In this document: positions 51,149 through 64,000 of the stretch, piece after piece
Layout: each line of letters opens with the position of its first letter
Numbering within the stretch: the first letter of the stretch is position 1
Assembly: GCF_001854125.1 (NCBI RefSeq)
Contig: NZ_CP017715.1
Location: forward strand, 1,736,001-1,800,000
Source: Marinobacter salinus
Lineage (GTDB): Bacteria; Pseudomonadota; Gammaproteobacteria; Pseudomonadales; Oleiphilaceae
DNA length: 64,000 nt
Direction of reading: 5' to 3'
Made by a program: the position numbers and the translations under genes
Notes under the pieces: model-generated
What the model was told of the DNA's origin: nothing
Seen by the model: only the letters and a program-made list of their open reading frames with translations
The model's database searches: none

Positions 51149-52788
51149 CAGAGTCCAGCAACACATCCTCCGTTAATTCGTTCGGCAAGCTGAGCTTTCT
51201 GGTCATCGACGACTTCGAGAGTTTCAGGCTCTCCATGCGGCAAATGCTCAGGAGTTGCGGCGGAGACAAAATCGAGCTGGTCGCCCATGCGACTCCGGCA
51301 ATCCAGCACTGCACCTACAATCATGTCGATGTTGTACTGTGCGACTTTAATCTGGGCGAAGGCAAAAACGGTCAGCACATTCTGGAAGAGTTGCGCCACA
51401 AAAAACTGCTTCAACGATCATCCCTGTTCCTGATGGTGACGGCTGAAACCTCCAAGGAAATGGTCATGGGGGCACGGGAATACCAGCCGGACGGCTATCT
51501 TACCAAGCCTATCAACCGGGCCATGCTCGAAAAGCGGCTGGGCAGCCTGATTGACCAACGCAATGCCCTGTTACCCATTAACCGGGAGATAGGCCGGGAG
51601 AACTATCCCGAAGCAATATCACTGTGCCTTCAGGCGCTTCCCAAACAGCCTCGGTATAAAACGTGGCTGATGAAAACACTGGGGGACCTTTACTTTCGCC
51701 TCGGCGATCTTGCCCATGCCCTTAAGATTTACGATGAGGTTCTGGCGCAGAGAGAGCTGTCCTGGGCGCTATTGGGACGGAGCAAGGTGCTGCTGGCTAA
51801 TAGAAGTTATGATGACGCCGTCGACAGTCTCTCTCAGCTCATCGCCAAGCACCCCGACTACATGGAGGCCTATGACCTTCTGGCGGAAGGGCTGGAGCGC
51901 CAAGGCAAGCCCACCCAAGCGCAACATACTCTCGAACAGGCAACAGAGCATTCACCTAATGCCCTGCTTCGCCAGAAGCATCTTGCCGAGTTGGCCGGGG
52001 CAAATCAGGATATCGATACCGCCTCTGAGGCCTGGCGCCGAACGGTCGAGCTTGGCCAATACTCCATTCACGACAGCGCCGAGCATCATCTCGCTCTGGG
52101 ACAGGCTCTGACCGACCTCAGTGAGGGTGATCGGGAGCCGGAGGGCATCAAGCGTGCCAGCGAGGCCATCAGTGTCCTTAACAAGATGGAGAAGCGCTTC
52201 CAGGACTCACCGGGCATTGGCCTGCGAAGTCGATTAGTCCAATGCCGCGTTCACGCTGGCCAGGGTAGACAATCGGAGGCAGAGAAGCTCCTTACCTCCG
52301 TCCGGCCTGAACTGGAAGACGACGAGGCTCTCGATGTCAGCACGGGCCTGGATTATGCCAAAACGCTGTTCAGGCTTGGTCATAACGACGAAGCCAAGTC
52401 CTTGCTGGCACGCCTCGCACTGCGGTTTAACAATGACCCCGGCACACTTCAAAAGATTGAAAGCCTGCTCGACGAACCCGTGGGCTTTCGCCAGAAAATC
52501 CAGGCACGCACACTCAACAGGGATGGAATCAAGGCCTTTGAGTCGGGCAATCTCGTTGGGGCGGCTGATGCCTTCAGACAGGCGCTGGAGGTCGTTCCAG
52601 ATCACGCGGCGCTGAACCTTAACCTTGTCCAGGTCCTGATGAAAGAATATGAAGCTGACGCCACGAACCACGAACTACTGAGTCAATGCCAGATCTGTCT
52701 TGATCGCCTGTCCGGACTCCCTGAGCAGCACCGGCAACACAGGCGTTATAGGGCGTTGAGCCGCAAACTGAAAGGACTGACAGCATGA
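51145..52788 (+). CDS. Response regulator with receiver and TPR domains
   Basis: 547 residues. Receiver domain at 12-135: FLVIDDFESF (acidic pair), phospho-acceptor Asp67 in LCDFNLG, MVTAETS and LTKPIN. The rest is made of tetratricopeptide repeats (for example LYFRLGDLAHALKIYDEVL and DAVDSLSQLIAKHPDYMEAYD). There is no DNA-binding or enzymatic output domain, so the output is probably protein-protein contact. It overlaps both neighbours by four bases, the strongest sign of a joint complex or cascade. Confidence 0.9.
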   Translation: MTESSNTSSVNSFGKLSFLVIDDFESFRLSMRQMLRSCGGDKIELVAHATPAIQHCTYNHVDVVLCDFNLGEGKNGQHILEELRHKKLLQRSSLFLMVTAETSKEMVMGAREYQPDGYLTKPINRAMLEKRLGSLIDQRNALLPINREIGRENYPEAISLCLQALPKQPRYKTWLMKTLGDLYFRLGDLAHALKIYDEVLAQRELSWALLGRSKVLLANRSYDDAVDSLSQLIAKHPDYMEAYDLLAEGLERQGKPTQAQHTLEQATEHSPNALLRQKHLAELAGANQDIDTASEAWRRTVELGQYSIHDSAEHHLALGQALTDLSEGDREPEGIKRASEAISVLNKMEKRFQDSPGIGLRSRLVQCRVHAGQGRQSEAEKLLTSVRPELEDDEALDVSTGLDYAKTLFRLGHNDEAKSLLARLALRFNNDPGTLQKIESLLDEPVGFRQKIQARTLNRDGIKAFESGNLVGAADAFRQALEVVPDHAALNLNLVQVLMKEYEADATNHELLSQCQICLDRLSGLPEQHRQHRRYRALSRKLKGLTA

Positions 52789-53501
52789 CCGATAACCGTG
52801 AACCCGGCACCCCGGACCGCCTGGCAGACCAGAATATCGATTTTTCCATGGTGCTTGCCTCAGCCGTACATGACATGAAGAACTCATTAGGCATGCTACT
52901 GAACTCCCTCGACGAACTGAGGGCCGAGCATGAGAAGACCCTCAGCGAGTCTTCCCGATTCAATACCCTCCAGTACGAAGCAGAGCGAATGCATAACGAC
53001 CTCGTTCAACTCCTGGGCATTTACCGACTGGGCGAGAACAACCTGTCCGCACATATCGAGGAGCACTTCGTTCCGGATTTCCTGTCAGCGCACCTGGCTC
53101 GCCATACACCGCTCCTTGAAGGGCTCGGAATTGAGTACTCCATAGATACCGATGAAATTAATGGATTTTTCGATGAAGATTTGCTGACAGGGGCTCTTAA
53201 CAACACCATCAACAATGCCATTCGCTATACGCGAAGCAAGATCCGGTTAACCGCCAAAGAGCGCGATAACTATCTGGTGTTGGGGGTTGAAGACGACGGT
53301 GAGGGGTATCCCGAGAGTATGCAGCATACCGGCACCCTGAGTTTTAAATCACTCGACTTCAATAGTGGCAGCACCAGCCTGGGACTCTTTTTCGCCTCGT
53401 CCGTAGCGGCACTTCATCGTGAAGGCGACAGAACTGGTTTCATCAAGCTTCACAACGGTGGCAGTTTCGGTGGGGGCGTCTTCGAAATCTGGCTGCCCTG
53501 A
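52785..53501 (+). CDS. Sensor-less soluble histidine kinase
   Basis: 238 residues with no membrane segment and no sensory domain. The phospho-His is His29 in SAVHDMKNSLG, the N box is NNTINNAIRYT, the G1 box EDDGEGYP and the G2 box STSLGLFFASSVAALH; all ATP-lid parts are present, so it should be active. It follows the TPR receiver protein by a four-base overlap, suggesting that the receiver protein regulates or scaffolds this kinase. A shared terminator follows. Confidence 0.88.
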   Translation: MTDNREPGTPDRLADQNIDFSMVLASAVHDMKNSLGMLLNSLDELRAEHEKTLSESSRFNTLQYEAERMHNDLVQLLGIYRLGENNLSAHIEEHFVPDFLSAHLARHTPLLEGLGIEYSIDTDEINGFFDEDLLTGALNNTINNAIRYTRSKIRLTAKERDNYLVLGVEDDGEGYPESMQHTGTLSFKSLDFNSGSTSLGLFFASSVAALHREGDRTGFIKLHNGGSFGGGVFEIWLP

Positions 53502-53551
53502 CCAAACGGCATCGGAGTGAGGCATGCCCTGGTTCACTTTGTTCGGGCCAT

Positions 53552-53587
53552 AAAAAAACCCCCAACGGTATTCCGCTGGGGGTTTTT
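53552..53587. terminator. Bidirectional terminator shared by kinase operon and rRNA operon
   Basis: AAAAAAACCCCCA and TGGGGGTTTTT enclose ACGGTATTCCGC. It ends the plus-strand kinase transcript and, on the minus strand, the rRNA transcript just after 5S. Confidence 0.92.
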
Positions 53588-53596
53588 GGTATTAAG

Positions 53597-53714
53597 AGTC
53601 TGACGATGACCTACTCTCACATGGGCAATGCCACACTACCATCGGCGCAGGCCTGTTTCACGTCTGAGTTCGGGATGGGATCAGGTGGTTCCAAGCCGCT
53701 ATGGTCGTCAGACA
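53597..53714 (-). rRNA. rrf: 5S ribosomal RNA
   Basis: The minus strand reads TGTCTGACGACCATAGCGGC at the 5' end and ends near CATCGTCAGAC, with the conserved ACCTGATCCCATCCCGAACT interior. About 118 bases, typical. It closes the rRNA operon before a terminator. Confidence 0.95.
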
Positions 53715-53795
53715 AAACGGTTGATCACTGGGGGACGAGATGGAAACGGGTGATGTTGATTTCGTTGCGCTATCCGCAATTGTCTTGGGTGTTAT

Positions 53796-56690
<2,895 letters not shown>

Positions 56691-57039
56691 TATAACCCCA
56701 AGACAACTGATCTGGACTTCAACATGAACAAGAGCCCCGACACCACCGAAGTGACACCAGCTTTCCCATCCAGGATGAGGTTCAGAGACAGTCGCTCGAA
56801 GTCATATACAACCACTTCAACGACAACACCGGATAACGCTTGAAATCGTTATCACTCTGATCAATGAATTCCGGAGATAATGGAATCCATCAATCGTGTT
56901 TCTATCTCGTCCAATTTGTTAAAGAGCAAATCTGACCCAGTGATCAGAAAGAAGAACTTCACCCAACAACCGCTGTCATCGTGATGAAATGCTTGTTTCT
57001 GTACACTGATCGCAACCCGAAGGTTCGTCAGTAGAGTTT
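56691..57039 (-). other. 23S-side internal transcribed spacer with boxA
   Basis: This 349-base spacer between tRNA-Ala and 23S holds no gene. It contains a boxA antitermination sequence TGCTCTTTAACAA (56916-56928, minus strand), which recruits the Nus factors before 23S. The rest is processing-stem sequence. Confidence 0.8.
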
Positions 57040-57115
57040 TGGTGGAGCTAGGCAGGATCGAACTGCCGACCTCCTGCGTGCAAGGCAGGCGCTCTCCCAG
57101 CTGAGCTATAGCCCC
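57040..57115 (-). tRNA. tRNA-Ala (anticodon TGC)
   Basis: The 76-base minus-strand sequence GGGGCTATAGCTCAGCTGGG... folds as a tRNA with anticodon loop CTTGCAC, T arm GGTTCGATCC-type region and an encoded CCA. It is the usual spacer tRNA of gammaproteobacterial rRNA operons. Confidence 0.97.
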
Positions 57116-57211
57116 ATTCAAGCTATTACAAGAATTGTTCAGATCTAGGCGTGTTCGGGCGCCGCATAGCCTGCTATGCAAGTCCGGACACAACGACGAG
57201 CTGGACAATTC

Positions 57212-57288
<77 letters not shown>

Positions 57289-57377
57289 AATGGTACGGGC
57301 CTGATAGACCCATCTGCTCTCTTTATTAATCAACCAAGTAATTCGTGTGGACTCTGACCGAAGCTTTCGGCTTCGTT

Positions 57378-58917
<1,540 letters not shown>

Positions 58918-59086
58918 AAATCATACAAGAATCCGAAGATTCTCTATTCTTGCTCAAGACAAAACTCAATTTCGACGAGTCACTGTCCTGATATTTCATA
59001 TCCGAAATACCTCGGCCAGCGCCCACACGAATTACTTGGTCAATTTTTTAAAGAGCGTTTGAGCTGTTGCTCAATCAAGGTGGCGT

Positions 59087-59114
59087 ATTCTACATCGAAC
59101 CGCCGCCCTGTCAA
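59087..59114 (-). promoter_or_regulatory. rRNA promoter nearest to 16S
   Basis: TTGACA, 16-base spacer, TAGAAT; the sequence after the -10 is GC-rich (ACGCCACC), the discriminator type linked to ppGpp/DksA control. Confidence 0.85.
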
Positions 59115-59190
59115 CCGTTTATTTTCCGTCGTCCCCGTCTCCGGAAATCGCCGAAAAACTGACCGGCTTACTGCTTGTTTCGAGGAGCGC

Positions 59191-59218
59191 ATTCTACAGC
59201 GAATCGCTTTCCTGTCAA
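59191..59218 (-). promoter_or_regulatory. rRNA promoter, middle copy
   Basis: TTGACA, 16-base spacer, TAGAAT, with GCGCTCCTCG after the -10 and an AT-rich stretch upstream of the -35 that may be an UP element. Confidence 0.85.
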
Positions 59219-59322
59219 CCGCTTTCTGAAGAATTTTGAAACTCAAATTCTTCAGCGCTTTCAAACAGTTACTCCCTCAAGAAGCCGCTGTCTCAGTGGC
59301 TTGTCCCTCAGAAGAGATGCGC

Positions 59323-59350
59323 ATTCTACAGACCTGCCCGTAGGTGTCAA
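59323..59350 (-). promoter_or_regulatory. rRNA promoter, distal copy
   Basis: TTGACA, 16-base spacer, TAGAAT, followed by GCGCATCTC; upstream lies GGAAAAAGTTAAAAGG, a likely UP element. Confidence 0.85.
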
Positions 59351-59433
59351 CGGTTCCTTTTAACTTTTTCCTGAAACCGTCATTTTGACGTTCGGCCCAC
59401 CTCTCTATAGACACCCAAACACTCCAACGCCTA

Positions 59434-60633
59434 TCAGAGCTGAACCGTTATTGCCGACGCCGCATTACGGGCCTTTTCTCTCGCCTGATCTATCGACTCT
59501 CCTCGAGCCAGAGCCACTCCCATACGCCGACGGCCCTTCAGTTCCGGTTTACCGAACAGCCGCAACTGGGTATCCGGCTCCACCAAGGCATTCTCGACGC
59601 CGGTAAAGCTTACGTTACCCGAATCACCTTCCGGCAGAATAACGGCCGATGCCGAAGGGCCATTCTGGCGAATCGTGGGAATCGGCAACCCAAGGATTGC
59701 CCGCGCGTGCAAAGCAAACTCTGAAAGATCCTGGGAGATAAGAGTTACGAGACCTGTATCATGAGGGCGAGGCGAAACTTCCGAAAACCAGACATTGTCC
59801 CCGTTAACAAACAGCTCCACCCCATAAAGGCCGAAGCCTCCAAGATTTTCAACGACGGCCCTGGCTATTTCCATAGAGCGATCCAGGGCCAATGGCGACA
59901 TGGGCTGCGGCTGCCAGGATTCGCGGTAATCTCCATCCTCCTGACGATGCCCAATCGGATCACAGAATGAGACACCGTCTCGATGCTTTACAGTCAGCAG
60001 CGTGATCTCGTAGTCGAAGTCCACGAAACCCTCGACAATGACCCGACCCTTTCCGGCCCGACCACCCGACTGGGCATACTCCCAGGCAGGTGCAACAGCG
60101 CTCTCTGTTCTAACAGTGCTCTGTCCCTTGCCTGATGAACTCATTACCGGTTTTACGACCAGAGGCAGACCCACTGCCTCAACAGCCTCAAGATACTCTT
60201 CTCGGGAGCCGGCAAATCGATATGCCGAGGTTGGCAATCCAAGCTCTTCAGCCGCCAATCGGCGGATCCCTTCCCGATTCATTGTCAGGTTTACCGCCCG
60301 GGCAGTCGGAATAACCCGATACCCCTCTTCTTCAAGCCTGACAAGCTCCGGCGTGGCAATTGCCTCAATCTCGGGAACAATGAGGTCTGGCTTTTCCTGC
60401 TCAATGACATGGCGAAGACTACTTGCATCCAGCATATCAATAACGTGGCTACGGTGGGCAACCTGCATGGCCGGCGCATTCGCATACCGGTCCACAGCGA
60501 TCACCTCCACTCCGTAACGTTGGAGCTCAATGACAACTTCTTTGCCAAGCTCGCCGGAACCGCAGAATAGAACCCTGAATGCACTTTCCTTCAGGGGTGT
60601 ACCAATTCGGACAGTATTAATGCCTTCCTTCAT
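59434..60633 (-). CDS. purT: Formate-dependent phosphoribosylglycinamide formyltransferase
   Basis: ATP-grasp enzyme that forms formyl-GAR from formate, the alternative to PurN in purine synthesis. 399 residues: [43 protein letters not shown] (grasp loop), [15 protein letters not shown] and [13 protein letters not shown]. Full length with a normal start. It lies near purL, but the two are on the same strand with six genes between them, so a shared operon is not implied. Confidence 0.96.
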   Translation of the reverse strand: MKEGINTVRIGTPLKESAFRVLFCGSGELGKEVVIELQRYGVEVIAVDRYANAPAMQVAHRSHVIDMLDASSLRHVIEQEKPDLIVPEIEAIATPELVRLEEEGYRVIPTARAVNLTMNREGIRRLAAEELGLPTSAYRFAGSREEYLEAVEAVGLPLVVKPVMSSSGKGQSTVRTESAVAPAWEYAQSGGRAGKGRVIVEGFVDFDYEITLLTVKHRDGVSFCDPIGHRQEDGDYRESWQPQPMSPLALDRSMEIARAVVENLGGFGLYGVELFVNGDNVWFSEVSPRPHDTGLVTLISQDLSEFALHARAILGLPIPTIRQNGPSASAVILPEGDSGNVSFTGVENALVEPDTQLRLFGKPELKGRRRMGVALARGESIDQAREKARNAASAITVQL

Positions 60634-60686
60634 ATCAATTCCTACCTGAAACTGGATCTGTTAGATGCGGCGCCGGGGGAGGGACG

Positions 60687-60869
60687 CTAGAGTGAGACCT
60701 TCTCTTCGCGTATTGCCACTTTTCGAAGCACATCCCTTCGCTCGTCATTGGTCATTTGAGTCCAACGCAGTATTTCGCCCCCAGTACGCTGACACCCGAT
60801 ACATGTATCATTTTCATCCAGTGCGCAAACCTGCACGCAGGGCGAACGCACTTTGTCCAACGCACTCAT
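60687..60869 (-). CDS. DUF1289 small cysteine protein
   Basis: 60-residue protein with the DUF1289 signature [21 protein letters not shown]; the four cysteines look metal-binding. The function is unknown. Its ATG overlaps the stop of the gamma carbonic anhydrase gene (ATGA), so the two are coupled, as is common in proteobacteria. Confidence 0.88.
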   Translation of the reverse strand: MSALDKVRSPCVQVCALDENDTCIGCQRTGGEILRWTQMTNDERRDVLRKVAIREEKVSL

Positions 60870-61399
60870 CTGGAAGGCTCACAGGTCCGAAGTTTCGCGA
60901 GGTACCGCACTCCGTTCTCAACATAGTGCTGAGCACTCATCTCCAGCATTTTTTTCTGGCCATCACTGAGCTCTCGTTTGATCTTGCCCGGCGAACCCAC
61001 CACCATAGAGCCGTCGGGGATTTCCATTCCTTCGGGAATAAGGGTGTTCGCGCCAATCAGGCAATGCTTTCCAATCTTTGCACCATTCAGCACGACCGCG
61101 TTGATACCAATGAGTGTGTAATCACCGATATCGCAACCATGGAGCATGGCCTTGTGTCCGATGGTAACGCCCCGACCCAGGGTCAACGTGATTCCCGAAT
61201 CGGTATGAAGTACCGAACCATCCTGCACATTACTCTCCGGGCCAATCGTAATAAGATCGTTGTCGCCCCGGATTACCACGTTATACCAGACACTGGCTCT
61301 TTCCATCAGGCGAACACTGCCAATTACCGTTGCACTATGAGCAACAAACTGGCCTTCCCCAATAAGCTCCGGCGTTCGTTCATCCAGTTCATAAAACAT
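60866..61399 (-). CDS. Gamma-class carbonic anhydrase-like protein
   Basis: 177-residue left-handed beta-helix protein (YrdA/CaiE type). The metal histidines appear in VLHTDSG and [13 protein letters not shown], and hexapeptide repeats run throughout ([20 protein letters not shown]). ATG 61399 follows GGAGGAGG by about five bases. It may be a carbonic anhydrase or an inactive relative. It lies one base after the CoA pyrophosphatase stop. Confidence 0.9.
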   Translation of the reverse strand: MFYELDERTPELIGEGQFVAHSATVIGSVRLMERASVWYNVVIRGDNDLITIGPESNVQDGSVLHTDSGITLTLGRGVTIGHKAMLHGCDIGDYTLIGINAVVLNGAKIGKHCLIGANTLIPEGMEIPDGSMVVGSPGKIKRELSDGQKKMLEMSAQHYVENGVRYLAKLRTCEPSR

Positions 61400-61400
61400 G

Positions 61401-62006
61401 TCAGCCTCCTCCAGGCGGTTCCAGCAAATCGATACCGGCATCGTACACAGCGTTCAGAAAATCGACCAGAACCACCGCCGACAATCCCCAGATCTGGTAG
61501 CGCTCCCAACGATAGCAGGGCACGTAAAACGTGTGATTAAGAAAGTTCAGCGAATCGGTTCGCTCTCTTCTGTCTTCAAGGAAGAAAGACAAGGGAACAC
61601 GAAATACGCTCTCGATCTCATCCGGATTAGGTTCCAGCGGATGATCGACGGGGATAACCCCGACGTAAGGTGTAACGAGAATCCCATAGCGTGACATCAC
61701 CTGGCTCAACGGACCGATAATATCGACATGATCCGGAGGCAACCCGATCTCCTCATGAGTCTCCCGCAGGGCCGTGGCAGCCAGAGAGGGGTCGCCGGGG
61801 TCACGCTTGCCACCGGGATAGGCAACCTGCCCCCGGTGAGTGCTCAAATTCGAGGACCTCAACGTAAACACCATCTCGGGGTTACGATGATCGTCAGTAA
61901 CCGGCACCAGAATACCGGCCTCCGGATAATCCAGCGCCAGCTGCCTGGGAGCATAGCCGGCCAGCCGTTCGGCAAGAAGATCGCGCAAATTGTGGCTCCA
62001 GAACAT
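61401..62006 (-). CDS. CoA pyrophosphatase (Nudix, NudL-like)
   Basis: Nudix hydrolase that splits CoA and its derivatives. The UPF0035 block [20 protein letters not shown] precedes the Nudix box [11 protein letters not shown], and the CoA-type arrangement is clear. About 201 residues from ATG 62006; a longer frame upstream reads through the opposite-strand Nudix gene region and has no similarity. It is divergent from the next gene. Confidence 0.9.
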   Translation of the reverse strand: MFWSHNLRDLLAERLAGYAPRQLALDYPEAGILVPVTDDHRNPEMVFTLRSSNLSTHRGQVAYPGGKRDPGDPSLAATALRETHEEIGLPPDHVDIIGPLSQVMSRYGILVTPYVGVIPVDHPLEPNPDEIESVFRVPLSFFLEDRRERTDSLNFLNHTFYVPCYRWERYQIWGLSAVVLVDFLNAVYDAGIDLLEPPGGG

Positions 62007-62083
62007 CAAAATGTTGAATGAGACAGGGGCAGTCACGACAGTTAAACTGACTACCAAACCAATATCAGTATACGGGGAAAAAC

Positions 62084-62641
62084 ATGAAGTACTGCAGCAC
62101 CTGCGGCCATCCGGTTGAACAACGTATCCCCGAAGGCGACAACCGTCACCGCTATGTTTGTGCCAGCTGCGACACGATACATTATCAGAACCCCCGCATC
62201 GTTGCTGGCACGGTGCCGGTTTGGGAGGGCAAAATTCTCCTTTGCCGTCGAGCCATCGAACCCCGTTACGGCTACTGGACACTCCCGGCAGGGTTTATGG
62301 AAAACGCCGAGACGACAGTTGAGGCTGCAATCAGGGAAACCGTGGAAGAAGCACTTGCCGACGTCAATATCGAAGGTCTCTATTCGATCATCGATGTACC
62401 ACATATTAACCAGGTTCACATGTTTTACAGGGCAACCCTCAAAGACGGACAATTTGGGGCAGGAGAAGAGTCTCTTGAAACCCAATTGTTTGAACTCGAG
62501 GACATTCCGTGGGACGAGCTGTCGTTCCCGACCGTGCGAAAGACACTTGAACTGTTCCTTGAAGACTTCAGAAAGGACGACTTCAGTGTGCATGTAAAGG
62601 ATATCCGCCGCCCAATGCCTTTATCTTCTGAAAAATACTGA
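62084..62641 (+). CDS. Nudix hydrolase with zinc ribbon
   Basis: 185-residue protein with an N-terminal zinc ribbon (CSTCG...CASC) and a Nudix domain: GFMENAETTVEAAIRETVEE. It resembles the zinc-ribbon NUDIX/ADP-ribose or NADH pyrophosphatase-like group (YpmB-like in naming only); the substrate is uncertain. It is convergent with the NIF3-like gene, which ends at the next base. Confidence 0.88.
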   Translation: MKYCSTCGHPVEQRIPEGDNRHRYVCASCDTIHYQNPRIVAGTVPVWEGKILLCRRAIEPRYGYWTLPAGFMENAETTVEAAIRETVEEALADVNIEGLYSIIDVPHINQVHMFYRATLKDGQFGAGEESLETQLFELEDIPWDELSFPTVRKTLELFLEDFRKDDFSVHVKDIRRPMPLSSEKY

Positions 62642-62953
62642 TCAAAGCGCCTCCATGCGAAAAATCTCATAGGCAGGCTCCTCGTATGGATGAGCCTGCT
62701 TAAGTGCACTAAGAGCTTCCCTGATCAGATTGTCCTCGCAAACCAGTTCAACCTTATATTCATAAACCACTTCTACCTCACCCTGCTTACCAAGGTACGG
62801 ATCACTGCCTTCCCGGGGACGGAACTGACCCTGCCCAAGGCATTGCCATGCGCAACTGTCATAATCGCCAATGCGGCCAGCGCCGACATCAAACAGCGCC
62901 TGCTTGGTTTGAACAAGGTGGCTCTCGGGGACGAAGAAACACAGCTTGTACAT
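62642..62953 (-). CDS. NIF3-like domain protein (YqfO-type)
   Basis: 103 residues matching the small NIF3/YqfO-like domain: YKLCFFVPESHLVQTKQALF, GRIGDYDSCAWQC and the C-terminal AHPYEEPAYEIF. This is the short stand-alone form of the insert domain of NIF3 proteins, and its role is unclear. A long AT-rich region lies upstream. Confidence 0.88.
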   Translation of the reverse strand: MYKLCFFVPESHLVQTKQALFDVGAGRIGDYDSCAWQCLGQGQFRPREGSDPYLGKQGEVEVVYEYKVELVCEDNLIREALSALKQAHPYEEPAYEIFRMEAL

Positions 62954-63371
62954 AGAAAAAATCTCCCTCTTGATCGGATATTTTTTGTACAGATTAATGG
63001 CTTAGCTACTTACCCACAGAATCTGTGGATAACTCTGGGGAAAGTTTTTGGGAACACGCCCGGAAACCCCGTAAATACTGCACTTCTCTTAAATTGGCGA
63101 CAAAATCACCCGTTAATTTATTTTCTTATATTTCAATACGTTAAAGAACTTGACCAAAACATGAACCAAATTTTCACGCTTTGTTCAGTGAACAAACAAA
63201 GAGGCACCAGGAATGTGCATAAAAAACCTGAGTCAAGCGGTATTTTAGCAAATTAGGGGGTTTTATCCCTTGAAAAGCTCCCCCAAACGAGGCAAGCGGG
63301 CACAAAAAAACCGGCCTCGGGTTAGTGTTTTTAACAGACACTTCCGAGACCGGTTTTTTAGAGCACCGGAG
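62954..63371. other. AT-rich intergenic region with palindromes and DnaA-box-like sites
   Basis: 418 bases without a gene. It holds TTACCCACA (63010-63018) and an inverted TTATCCACA (63024-63032), the latter a perfect DnaA box; a 17-base palindrome TTTGTTCAGTGAACAAA (63180-63196); and the purL terminator. It contains the promoter for the NIF3-like gene. Confidence 0.6.
63304..63360 (-). terminator. Intrinsic terminator after purL
   Basis: AAACCGGCCTCGG and CCGAGACCGGTTT form a 13-base stem with one G:U or A:C position; A7 and T6 tracts flank it. Confidence 0.88.
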
Positions 63372-64000
63372 TTAACCGAACCAACACCTCGCATTCCTGA
63401 ACATGCGAATCCAGGGACCATCCTCCTGCCAGCCGTCCGGGTGCCAGGAATGCTGAACCGACCGGAATACCCGCTCCGGATGTGGCATCATAATGGTCAC
63501 GCGCCCATCACGAGTGGTGACACCCGTAATACCCGCTTCTGAACCATTGGGATTAAACGGATAACGGGTAGTCGCCTGACCCCGGTTATCCACATACCGC
63601 AGCGCCACCATCTCATTCTCTGACAACCCTGCCGCCGACGCACTTCCGGTAAACTCCACTCGCCCTTCGCCATGAGCCACGGCAATAGGCATCTTTGAAC
63701 CGGCCATACCATCAAGATAAGCAGACGGGGAAGGCGCAACTTCAGCCATCACAAAGCGCGCTTCAAACTGTTCAGACTGGTTACGCACGAAACGCGGCCA
63801 GCCTTCACTTCCCGGAATCAGTTCGTGGAGATTCGAAAGCATCTGGCATCCGTTACAAACGCCAAGCGCCAGAGTGTCCTGACGATTGAAGAACGCAGCG
63901 AACTGATCCCGAACCCGGTCACTGAACAGAATGGATTTGGCCCAGCCTTCACCGGCCCCCAAAACGTCGCCGTAGGAAAAGCCGCCACAGGCAACCAGGC
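63372..64000 (-). CDS. purL: Phosphoribosylformylglycinamidine synthase, C-terminal part (cut by window edge)
   Basis: The 3' end of the large-type PurL that makes FGAM from FGAR, ATP and glutamine. The visible part is the class I amidotransferase domain: [19 protein letters not shown] at the window edge, catalytic Cys in [13 protein letters not shown], and [14 protein letters not shown] with the His-Glu pair. The frame is open at base 64000, so the gene continues beyond the window. Confidence 0.96.
   Translation of the reverse strand, partial: LVACGGFSYGDVLGAGEGWAKSILFSDRVRDQFAAFFNRQDTLALGVCNGCQMLSNLHELIPGSEGWPRFVRNQSEQFEARFVMAEVAPSPSAYLDGMAGSKMPIAVAHGEGRVEFTGSASAAGLSENEMVALRYVDNRGQATTRYPFNPNGSEAGITGVTTRDGRVTIMMPHPERVFRSVQHSWHPDGWQEDGPWIRMFRNARCWFG

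Larger units (their letters stand above)
58918..59433 (-). promoter_or_regulatory. rRNA operon leader and promoter region
   Basis: This 516-base gene-free stretch between 16S and purT holds three tandem promoters (separately listed) and a leader boxA CGCTCTTTAAAAA (59045-59057) followed by ATTGACC. The rest is AT-rich upstream sequence. The long intergenic stretch also carries the convergent end of purT near 59434. Confidence 0.85.

Overview
This window is ordinary chromosomal DNA of a marine-type gammaproteobacterium, most likely Marinobacter or a close relative. I infer this from gene content and order (avtA, dcd, apbC/metG, rnfABCDGE-nth, nlpD-rpoS, pcm-surE-truD-ispF-ispD-ftsB-eno-kdsA-pyrG, tilS-accA-dnaE) and from protein sequences that read like Marinobacter/Pseudomonas homologues. 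The rRNA genes would settle the genus, but I could not run a search. I see no insertion sequence, prophage, integron or CRISPR array.

Layout. 1-4.6 kb: a DUF3108 protein, then minus-strand avtA, a DUF416 gene, dcd and apbC. 4.8-13.0 kb: plus-strand metG, the six-gene Rnf electron-transfer complex and nth, probably one transcript or two. 13.1-31.4 kb: a long minus-strand housekeeping block covering a chalcone-isomerase-fold protein, rpoS, nlpD, a DUF368 lipid-carrier translocase, pcm, surE, truD, ispF, ispD, ftsB, eno, kdsA, pyrG, tilS, accA and dnaE. 31.5-35.2 kb: a thioredoxin-like lipoprotein, divergent arsC/wrbA/DUF2069 genes and an isolated GspE/PilB-type ATPase. 35.3-41.9 kb, minus strand: a DUF3080 lipoprotein, methionine-salvage genes mtnB-mtnD-mtnC, a two-subunit molybdenum hydroxylase, a small lipoprotein and a Smr-domain protein. 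42.1-53.5 kb, plus strand: a DUF294 regulator, an exonuclease, a DUF4212/ActP-like carboxylate transporter, a membrane protein, a CrbS/MxtR-like hybrid kinase, a TPR response regulator and a sensor-less kinase. 53.6-59.4 kb, minus strand: a complete rRNA operon (16S, tRNA-Ile, tRNA-Ala, 23S, 5S) with three near-identical tandem promoters. 59.4-64.0 kb: purT, DUF1289, gamma carbonic anhydrase, CoA pyrophosphatase, a NADH-type Nudix hydrolase, a NIF3-like protein and the 3' end of purL.

Two parts stand out. First, two intergenic elements (3367-3468 and 22751-22864) share one fold: a 24-28 bp outer stem enclosing two small hairpins, each with GGA in its loop, as in CsrA/RsmA binding sites. Their outer stems differ in sequence but keep pairing through several compensatory changes, so RNA structure, not DNA repeat sequence, appears to be conserved. 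Second, 42.1-53.5 kb looks like a carboxylate uptake and signalling block: a regulated transporter, a kinase whose input domain is itself transporter-like, then a TPR receiver protein and a soluble kinase joined by 4-base start/stop overlaps.

Regulatory structure is also visible upstream of rpoS (A-rich tract plus hairpin), upstream of the DUF4212/ActP genes (a 24-codon leader reading frame) and at a terminator shared by the converging kinase and rRNA operons.
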